A stretch of DNA of 58,469 nucleotides from Porticoccus sp033791605 (GTDB taxonomy: Bacteria > Pseudomonadota > Gammaproteobacteria > Pseudomonadales > Porticoccaceae). The notes under the pieces are model-generated. The model did no database searches, was not told the DNA's origin, and worked only from the letters and a program-made list of their open reading frames with translations. Positions 52,038 through 58,469 of this stretch are shown here, one piece after another (positions within the stretch are counted from its first letter, which is position 1; each line of letters opens with the position of its first letter). The translations under genes and the position numbers were made by a program. Location of the stretch: contig JASJGJ010000172.1 of the NCBI GenBank assembly GCA_033791605.1, positions 1 through 58,469 on the forward strand, in the 5' to 3' direction.

Positions 52038-52802
52038 TTGACGACGACACCGACAGACACTTCTTCCGTTACACATCCATTGCGTCATGTGGCGATTATT
52101 ATGGATGGCAATAATCGCTGGGCGAAACAGCGCGGACTTTCAGGTACAGCTGGGCACGAAATGGGGGTTGAGCGTGTTAGGGATGTTCTGGATGCCAGTG
52201 AAAAGTATGACATAGATGTTCTGACGCTGTTTGCTTTTAGCAGTGAAAACTGGAATCGCCCTGAGCTTGAGGTGCGTGCCTTAATGTCCTTGTTGGCCTC
52301 CTATCTAAAAAAAGAAGTCAAACAATTAAAAGAGCGAAAGGTTTGTCTAAAAGTCATTGGTCGCAGAGATCATTTTAGTGTTCGTCTCAATAAACTGATC
52401 GATGATAGTGAGGCTGCAACAGCCAAAGGTAATCGAACTCTGGTTTTGGCTATTGATTATGGTGGCCGATGGGAAATAGCTGAGGCAGCACGGGAGCTTG
52501 CTCGCGAGGTTCAGCGGGGTCGATTGCGTCCAGAAGATATCTCAGAAGAAAGTATGCAACAGCATATGTGCATGCCTGACCTTCCTTCGCCTGATCTTTG
52601 TATTCGTACCGCAGGTGAACAGCGAATCAGTAATTTCCTGTTATGGCACATGGCGTATACTGAATTTTATTTTGCAGATTGCTACTGGCCTGACTTTGAT
52701 GGCGCAGCATTTGACATGGCCATTCGCGACTATCAACAACGTCAGCGTCGTTTTGGTAAGCGTGAGGAGCTGTCATCGGGTAAGGAGAAGCAGTTTGCTT
52801 AA
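52038..52802 (+). CDS. uppS: undecaprenyl diphosphate synthase
   Basis: This 254-residue cis-prenyltransferase makes the C55 lipid carrier for peptidoglycan. HVAIIMDGNNRWAKQRG holds the catalytic aspartate; FAFSSENWNRP and the C-terminal DLCIRTAGEQRISNFL (usually GGExRxSNFL) are conserved. The frame starts with TTG at 52038 because no ATG precedes the conserved block; the ribosome site is weak. Confidence 0.95.
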   Translation: MTTTPTDTSSVTHPLRHVAIIMDGNNRWAKQRGLSGTAGHEMGVERVRDVLDASEKYDIDVLTLFAFSSENWNRPELEVRALMSLLASYLKKEVKQLKERKVCLKVIGRRDHFSVRLNKLIDDSEAATAKGNRTLVLAIDYGGRWEIAEAARELAREVQRGRLRPEDISEESMQQHMCMPDLPSPDLCIRTAGEQRISNFLLWHMAYTEFYFADCYWPDFDGAAFDMAIRDYQQRQRRFGKREELSSGKEKQFA

Positions 52803-53640
52803 GCAACGGGTAATAACAGCCGTAGTGATGGCTGTTGTCTTTCTTTCTGCCTTGGTGTTTTTGACCCCTTTTACTTTTTCTCTTTTTCTGGCTGTTATTG
52901 TGATCTATGCCGGTTGGGAGTGGTCTGAGCTATCTGGCTTTTCCAGTGCTTCGATGAAATTGGGTTACACCTTGAGTGTTGCAGTGCTTTTGGGGCTGAC
53001 AGGTTATGTTTTAGATTTGTCTGCAACAGCTCCGTTACATGCAGGTGTTGGGAAATCACTTATGGCTTGGTTGGCACCCTGGTGGGCGATAGCCTTACTC
53101 TGGGTGCAAGGTTATCCGAGTAGCGCTGTACTCTGGGGAAGTCGTGGGTTACGCGGGCTTATGGGTTTCCTCGTGTTGGTGCCGGCTTGGGGGGCCGCAG
53201 TTATATTGATGTATTCAGATCATGGTGAGTGGTTGATCTGCATCGTCGTTTTGATTGTGGCATTTGCAGATATCGGCGCTTATTTTTCGGGGCGTAGGTT
53301 TGGCAAGCACAAGCTGGCTTTGAACGTTAGTCCTAAAAAAACTTGGGAAGGTTTGCTAGGAGGCGTTGTTGCGAATTGTCTTTTTGTTCTCGCTCTAGGT
53401 GCTTTTTTGAAACTGGACTCGGTTAATCAATGGTTGATGTTGTTCGTGCTGGTGATGATTACTGTGTTGGCTTCCGTGCTGGGTGATTTACTCGAGAGTA
53501 TGGTAAAGCGCCATCGTGGAATTAAGGATAGTGGCAATATCTTGCCTGGTCATGGCGGTGTTCTCGATCGCTTGGATAGTCTTACGGCAGCGTTGCCAGT
53601 TTTTACTTTAGTTTTTATCTACAGCGATTTTCAGTTATAA
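52795..53640 (+). CDS. cdsA: phosphatidate cytidylyltransferase
   Basis: This 281-residue membrane enzyme makes CDP-diacylglycerol. The signature SMVKRHRGIKDSGNILPGHG followed by GVLDRLDS is complete, with about eight helices before it. I start at TTG 52795, with AGGAG eight bases upstream, overlapping the uppS stop. A longer open frame running back to 52498 lies out of phase inside uppS and is not coding. Confidence 0.95.
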   Translation: MLKQRVITAVVMAVVFLSALVFLTPFTFSLFLAVIVIYAGWEWSELSGFSSASMKLGYTLSVAVLLGLTGYVLDLSATAPLHAGVGKSLMAWLAPWWAIALLWVQGYPSSAVLWGSRGLRGLMGFLVLVPAWGAAVILMYSDHGEWLICIVVLIVAFADIGAYFSGRRFGKHKLALNVSPKKTWEGLLGGVVANCLFVLALGAFLKLDSVNQWLMLFVLVMITVLASVLGDLLESMVKRHRGIKDSGNILPGHGGVLDRLDSLTAALPVFTLVFIYSDFQL

Positions 53641-53675
53641 AATGCAGCCGTTATAAAATGAAGCAGCTATTCTAA

Positions 53676-54845
53676 ATGATACAGACATTAACAATACTGG
53701 GTGCGACAGGCTCTATTGGTCTCAGTACTCTGAATGTGGCGGCTCGCCACCCAGATCGTTATAAAATTTTTGCACTTAGTTGCCATTCTCGGGTGGTGGA
53801 CCTTGCCGACCAATGTGAGCTATTTAAGCCGCGGTATGCCGTCGTTGCGGATGGATCTAAAGCGGACCAATTAAAGCAATTGTTAGAAAAAAAATCACCG
53901 AAGACAAAGGTTTTGTCGGGTGTAGAAGGGTTGTGTCAAATAGCAACTGATTCTGCGGTAGATACTGTTATGGCTGCTATCGTAGGGTCTGCAGGATTGT
54001 TGCCAACACTTGAGGCGGCAAAGGCGGGAAAGAAAATCTTGCTGGCTAACAAAGAGTCCTTGGTGATGGCCGGCCCCTTGTTTATGAAAGCCGTAAAACT
54101 GGGTGGGGCGACGTTATTACCCATTGATAGCGAGCATAATGCGATCTTTCAATGCTTACCTTCAGGCTATGGCTCGGAGCAACGTGGTGGTGTACGAAAA
54201 ATACTCTTAACGGCTTCTGGCGGTCCTTTTAGAACTGTACCACTTGAAAGTCTATCTTCTATGACACCAGAGCAGGCGTGTGCTCATCCTAATTGGGATA
54301 TGGGGCGAAAGATATCAGTTGATTCTGCCACCATGATGAATAAAGGGCTTGAGTTGATAGAAGCCTGTTGGTTGTTTGGTGTTTCTTGTGATGAAATCGA
54401 AGTGGTTATTCATCCTCAAAGTATTGTTCATTCGATGGTGGAGTATATCGATGGCTCAGTGTTGGCCCAACTGGGTAATCCTGATATGCGAACCCCCATA
54501 GCGCATGCCATGGCTTGGCCAGAAAGAATTGAATCTGGCGTGGGTAGTCTTGATATTATCAGCACGGCACAATTAGATTTTGAGGCACCTGACTTAGAGC
54601 GCTTCCCTTGTTTGTCACTGGCAATGGAAGCGGCTCATAGGGGTGGAGGTGCGCCTGCCGTGCTTAATGCAGCAAATGAAGTGGCTGTGGACGCTTTCCT
54701 GAACAATAAGATCACATTTACTCAGATAGCAGATATTGTGTCTGAAGTGCTCAATCAAATGGATATCCCTGAACCTGATTCTATGGAAGCTGTCCAATTG
54801 TGCGATCAACAGGCACGACAGTATGCTATGAGGCTTGTTTCATAG
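53676..54845 (+). CDS. dxr: 1-deoxy-D-xylulose 5-phosphate reductoisomerase
   Basis: This 389-residue NADPH enzyme of the methylerythritol phosphate isoprenoid pathway has LGATGSIGLSTLNV at the N-terminus, LLANKESLVMAGP, the metal/substrate DSEHNAIFQCL, and WDMGRKISVDSATMMNKGLE. It feeds the isoprenoid precursors used by uppS just upstream. Confidence 0.97.
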   Translation: MIQTLTILGATGSIGLSTLNVAARHPDRYKIFALSCHSRVVDLADQCELFKPRYAVVADGSKADQLKQLLEKKSPKTKVLSGVEGLCQIATDSAVDTVMAAIVGSAGLLPTLEAAKAGKKILLANKESLVMAGPLFMKAVKLGGATLLPIDSEHNAIFQCLPSGYGSEQRGGVRKILLTASGGPFRTVPLESLSSMTPEQACAHPNWDMGRKISVDSATMMNKGLELIEACWLFGVSCDEIEVVIHPQSIVHSMVEYIDGSVLAQLGNPDMRTPIAHAMAWPERIESGVGSLDIISTAQLDFEAPDLERFPCLSLAMEAAHRGGGAPAVLNAANEVAVDAFLNNKITFTQIADIVSEVLNQMDIPEPDSMEAVQLCDQQARQYAMRLVS

Positions 54846-54927
54846 CACTATGTCGCATGCCTAAGGATTTGAAGACGCCATGGGTAAGAAACTACTTCGT
54901 GATAAAGCGAGTTAATTAGGAATACTG

Positions 54928-56283
54928 ATGGAATTGTTGCAAACGATTTTTTACACATTGCTGGCTTTGGCCGTACTTGTGACTGTCCACGAGTTTGGTC
55001 ACTTTTGGGTGGCCCGACGGTGCAATATCAAAGTTCTTCGCTTTTCAATAGGATTTGGCACACCTCTTATACGTTGGCACGATAAGCAGGGTACTGAGTT
55101 TGTCATTTCAGCGTTACCATTGGGCGGTTATGTGAAAATGGTTGATGAGCGCGAGGGCAATGTTTCCGACGAAGATTTACCCTTTGCCTTTACTCAAAAA
55201 TCTGTTTGGCAACGAATGGCTGTGGTCGTAGCGGGCCCCTTGGCTAATTTCCTGTTGGCCATTGTGATGTATTGGTTTGTTTTTTTTCAGGGTGTCACGG
55301 GTATTGTTCCAGTGGTTGAGTCTTTTAAACCCGACTCTATCGCTGAAAAGGCCGGTCTTCAGCCCGGGCATCAGATCATCGCCGTGGATGGAGAGTCAAC
55401 CCCTACTTGGCAAGCCCTTAATGAGCAGCTGGTAGGACGTATTGGTGAATCAGGGGTTATTAATTTTACCGTTAAGGTTCCAGGTGATCCTGCTCATTAT
55501 GAGTATCAAGGGCAGCTGGATAATTGGTTGGCTGACGCGGATCAGCCAGACCCAATCGGTAGCGTGGGTCTGGTACTGTATATACCAAAAATTCTACCAG
55601 TGGCGAATGAGGTGGTTTCTGGCGATCCGGCAGACAAGGCTGGATTGATTGCTGGTGATTTGGTGTTATCGGCAGATAACCTTTCCATGAAAGATTGGTC
55701 CACCTGGGTTGAATATGTTCGTACTCGTCCTGGCCAAACAATAGCTATTGAGGTGGAAAGAGAAGGGCGGGTGTTTAATACGACCATTATTCCTAAACAG
55801 ACTGTTTCAGAGGAAGGGGATGTTATTGGCCAGGTTGGGATGACAGTCTTGGTGCCAGAGTGGCCTGAAGATATGATTCTCAGAGTCGAATATGGCCCAG
55901 TGGACGCTGCTGTCCGAGCGTTGCAGCAGACTTGGAAGACTTCAGTTTTGATTTTGGATTCAGTGAAAAAGATGCTGACTGGATTGATTTCGGCAAAACA
56001 CTTGAGTGGACCCATTACCATTGCTAAAGTGGCGGGCTCATCGGCCCAGTATGGATTGACTGCGTACCTTGGGTTTGTGGCATTTCTCAGTGTCAGCTTG
56101 GGTATTTTAAATCTGTTGCCGGTTCCCGTGTTGGATGGAGGCCACTTGATGTATTACCTCGTTGAGGCTGTAAAGGGTTCTCCTGTGTCTGAGAAGATTC
56201 AGATGGTTGGGTTCAAAATAGGGATATTTCTCGTCATTGGGTTGATGGTGTTGGCCCTCTACAATGATGTGATGCGGTTGTGA
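54928..56283 (+). CDS. rseP: RseP site-2 membrane protease
   Basis: This 451-residue inner-membrane zinc metalloprotease cuts anti-sigma factors in regulated intramembrane proteolysis. The active site is H21-E-F-G-H25 in the first helix, two PDZ domains fill about 115-290, and the second zinc-ligand motif NLLPVPVLDGGH lies near the end. Four membrane segments fit the family. It is placed directly before bamA, the usual order. Confidence 0.96.
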   Translation: MELLQTIFYTLLALAVLVTVHEFGHFWVARRCNIKVLRFSIGFGTPLIRWHDKQGTEFVISALPLGGYVKMVDEREGNVSDEDLPFAFTQKSVWQRMAVVVAGPLANFLLAIVMYWFVFFQGVTGIVPVVESFKPDSIAEKAGLQPGHQIIAVDGESTPTWQALNEQLVGRIGESGVINFTVKVPGDPAHYEYQGQLDNWLADADQPDPIGSVGLVLYIPKILPVANEVVSGDPADKAGLIAGDLVLSADNLSMKDWSTWVEYVRTRPGQTIAIEVEREGRVFNTTIIPKQTVSEEGDVIGQVGMTVLVPEWPEDMILRVEYGPVDAAVRALQQTWKTSVLILDSVKKMLTGLISAKHLSGPITIAKVAGSSAQYGLTAYLGFVAFLSVSLGILNLLPVPVLDGGHLMYYLVEAVKGSPVSEKIQMVGFKIGIFLVIGLMVLALYNDVMRL

Positions 56284-56368
56284 TTCGGTAGGATTGGATT
56301 GCCATGAGCATGGTGGCTATGGCAGTAGTGACAATAAATAAATTAAACTAAGAGAAAACTAATCTCCG

Positions 56369-58469
56369 ATGAAACACTTTTACCTATTGCTGTGCCTAGT
56401 GCTGCTTTCTGTCACTGTTCGAGCAGAAATCTTTCAGGTGGAAGATATTAGAATTGACGGTTTGCAACGGGTATCTTCAGGTACCGTGTTTGCGTCGATG
56501 CCTCTTAGTGTTGGCGACTTGATTGACGGTGATACCGTTCGTCGTACTACTCGTGCTTTATTCCGTACGGGCTATTTTGATGATATTCAAATTTCACGAG
56601 ACGGTGGTGTACTGATTATTACGGTCAAAGAAAGACCCGCTGTGGCGGAATTGACCATTGAAGGTAACACAGCTATTCCCACCGAGGACCTTTTAAAATC
56701 CTTGCGAGATAATGGCTTGGCCGAAGGGCAAATTTTCCGTCAATCTATACTTGAGGGTATGAGTCGTGAGCTTGAGCGCCAGTATGTAGGGCAGGGCCGC
56801 TATGGTGCAGAAATATCAACAGAAGTTAAAGAGCTTCCTAGAAATAGAGTGTTAGTGAACATCCATGTCAATGAAGGTGATGTTGCGGCGATATCACATA
56901 TAAATATCGTTGGTAATCAGGATTTTGATAATGATGATCTGACCAGTGAATTTGAACTAAAGACAACGGGTTTGTTGTCCTTTTTTACCAATGATGACAA
57001 ATATTCCCGAGAGAAATTATCGGGGGATCTAGAAAGACTGGAATCCTGGTATCTCAATCGAGGTTATTTGAATTTTTCCGTTGATTCGACTCAGGTAGCT
57101 ATTAGTCCAGATCGTGAGTCAGTGTTTGTCACTATTAATATCACGGAAGGCGGCGTCTATACTGTTAGCGGCATTGAGTTGGCAGGTGACCCGGTTATCT
57201 CTGAAAGTGAAGTTCGCAGCCTTGTCGTGCAGAAAGAGGGCGAAACCTTTTCTCAGGTGTTAATGACTCATTCTTCGGAATTGATTGCTCAGCGATTGGG
57301 TAATGATGGGTATACCTTTGCAGACGTAAAAGGTATTCCCGAAGTTAATGAAGAAGATAAAACGACCAAACTGACATTTTTTATTGATCCGGGCAAGCGC
57401 GCCTACGTTCGGCGTATTGAGTTCCGTGGCAATACCAAAACCATGGATGAGGTCTTGCGTCGGGAGATGCGGCAGATGGAGGGTGCCTCGGCATCAACAG
57501 CAAAGATCGAATACTCAAAGAGTCGACTGGAGCGTACAGGATTCTTTAAGGAAGTGGAGCTGGAAACCCGTCCAGTTCCAGGGGTGGATGACCAAATTGA
57601 TGTGTTTTACACAGTGGAAGAGCAGCCTTCGGGTAGTGTGGGAGCAAGTTTTGGCTTTGCACAAACCTATGGTGTCGTTTTAGGTGCTAACATATCTGAA
57701 AGTAATTTTCTGGGTACCGGTAATAGGTTGTCGTTAGGGCTTAATCAAAGTGGTTTTCAAACCAATTTGTCGTTGAACTATACCAATCCTTATTTTACTA
57801 AAGATGGGGTCAGCGCAGGATTTGGTGTGTTTGCACGTAAGCAGGATTTTGATGAAGCCAATGTGTCCAATTACACCACAGAAAGTTTTGGCGCCTCGAC
57901 GACATTTGGTTATCCTGTTTCTGAAACAGAACATATTGGTTATGGGCTGGGTTTTGAGAATTTAAAAATTGATGCCGGAACTTTTCGAACCACATTGATT
58001 GATCAGTTTCTTGATGAAAATGGCAGTGACTTCAATATTCTTACTGCTAATTTGAGTTGGATGCAGTCCACCCTTAATAGGGGCCGGCTAGCAACGAGAG
58101 GGTCGTCCCAGCGTTTTGCGGTAGAGGCAACAATCCCTGTAGGTGACCTGCATTATTATAAGCTTAGTTATGATGCCCAACGTTTTCAGCCGCTGACTAA
58201 AAGTTTGACTATGCGCTTCCACACAAAACTGGGTTATGGCGATAGTTATGGGTCGACTTCTCGGCTACCATTCTTCAAGAACTTTTATTCTGGTGGTTTT
58301 GGTTCTGTGCGTGGGTTTAAGAAAAACACGCTGGGTCCTCGGGATGTTCCAGTAGATACATCAATATATGGTGATGATTCAGATCCCTTCGGTGGCAATG
58401 TTGTTGTAGAGGCTACAGCAGAAATGATGTTTCCTTTGCCCTTTATCAAGGATCAACGCAGTATCCAGG
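56369..58469 (+). CDS. bamA: outer-membrane protein assembly factor BamA (cut at window edge)
   Basis: The frame runs open from the ATG at 56369 to the window end (700 codons), so about 100 C-terminal residues are missing compared with the usual 790-810. The signal peptide ends near TVRAEIFQ. Five POTRA domains follow (about 21-420), beginning FQVEDIRIDGLQRV. The barrel starts near residue 425 and contains FGSVRGF, the loop-6 VRGF motif. It inserts beta-barrels together with BamC, encoded at 33922. Confidence 0.97.
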   Translation, partial: MKHFYLLLCLVLLSVTVRAEIFQVEDIRIDGLQRVSSGTVFASMPLSVGDLIDGDTVRRTTRALFRTGYFDDIQISRDGGVLIITVKERPAVAELTIEGNTAIPTEDLLKSLRDNGLAEGQIFRQSILEGMSRELERQYVGQGRYGAEISTEVKELPRNRVLVNIHVNEGDVAAISHINIVGNQDFDNDDLTSEFELKTTGLLSFFTNDDKYSREKLSGDLERLESWYLNRGYLNFSVDSTQVAISPDRESVFVTINITEGGVYTVSGIELAGDPVISESEVRSLVVQKEGETFSQVLMTHSSELIAQRLGNDGYTFADVKGIPEVNEEDKTTKLTFFIDPGKRAYVRRIEFRGNTKTMDEVLRREMRQMEGASASTAKIEYSKSRLERTGFFKEVELETRPVPGVDDQIDVFYTVEEQPSGSVGASFGFAQTYGVVLGANISESNFLGTGNRLSLGLNQSGFQTNLSLNYTNPYFTKDGVSAGFGVFARKQDFDEANVSNYTTESFGASTTFGYPVSETEHIGYGLGFENLKIDAGTFRTTLIDQFLDENGSDFNILTANLSWMQSTLNRGRLATRGSSQRFAVEATIPVGDLHYYKLSYDAQRFQPLTKSLTMRFHTKLGYGDSYGSTSRLPFFKNFYSGGFGSVRGFKKNTLGPRDVPVDTSIYGDDSDPFGGNVVVEATAEMMFPLPFIKDQRSIQ

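Noticed and set aside
52498..52794. N-terminal extension of the cdsA frame
   Set aside because: It lies out of phase inside uppS; the family start and ribosome site point to 52795.
57384..57683. 99-codon plus-strand frame near the right edge
   Set aside because: It is an off-frame shadow of bamA, which is open throughout in another frame to the window end.

Overview
The window looks like chromosome from a gammaproteobacterium, probably a marine member of the broad Pseudomonadales/Cellvibrionales type. This rests on gene order: rpsB-tsf-pyrH-frr-uppS-cdsA-dxr-rseP-bamA, map-glnD-dapC, and dapA-bamC-MBL hydrolase are characteristic runs of that class. It also carries fabV, lpxL, dapD of the 344-residue type and rsmJ. 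The genus cannot be read from the sequence.

Region 1-4.0 kb is accessory DNA and looks like the end of an integron gene-cassette array. A 127-residue membrane protein, a BCCT osmolyte transporter and a CorA metal channel each start 10 to 34 bases after a GTTRRRY-like core site. Two attC-like recombination sites can be read (766-858 and 2712-2786), and a third, doubtful one follows corA. No integrase lies in the window.

Region 4.07-13.8 kb is entirely on the minus strand. Ten genes from 12526 down to 4072 have gaps of at most 49 bases or overlaps, so they probably form one operon: thermostable-hemolysin family protein, AMP-dependent acyl ligase, haem-oxygenase-like diiron protein, SDR, periplasmic TPR-like protein, response regulator, sensor kinase, cupredoxin, FTR1 iron permease and a predicted outer-membrane protein. 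A perfect CTTAAG-N5-CTTAAG repeat (PmrA-box type) lies 47 bases before the first gene and is the likely target of the operon's own regulator. A cation/proton antiporter lies upstream.

Region 14.1-20.6 kb (+) is a D-glutamate/5-oxoproline cluster: a DUF1445 D-glutamate cyclase half, PxpABC 5-oxoprolinase, a DUF4392 D-glutamate cyclase half, D-amino acid transaminase and alanine racemase. The two halves correspond to the two domains of animal D-glutamate cyclase.

Region 20.7-25.0 kb (-) holds a UbiA-type prenyltransferase overlapping a rubrerythrin-like gene, a split YeeE/YedE sulfur transporter preceded by a truncated persulfide-dioxygenase-like remnant, and purC. Region 25.5-29.2 kb (+) holds a hybrid sensor kinase and a response regulator. 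Region 29.3-38.3 kb (+) carries fabV, two MBL hydrolases, a DUF2789 gene, lpxL, dapA, bamC, an OmpA-type lipoprotein and rsmJ, with one LRR lipoprotein on the minus strand.

Region 38.3-48.6 kb is mostly minus-strand lysine/diaminopimelate and nitrogen-control housekeeping (DUF481 protein, dapE, dapD, ArsC-like, nth, dapC, glnD, map), with a SixA-like phosphatase on the plus strand. Region 48.7 kb to the end (+) is the translation, isoprenoid, phospholipid and envelope run from rpsB to bamA, which is cut by the window edge. No rRNA, tRNA, CRISPR array or transposase was seen.
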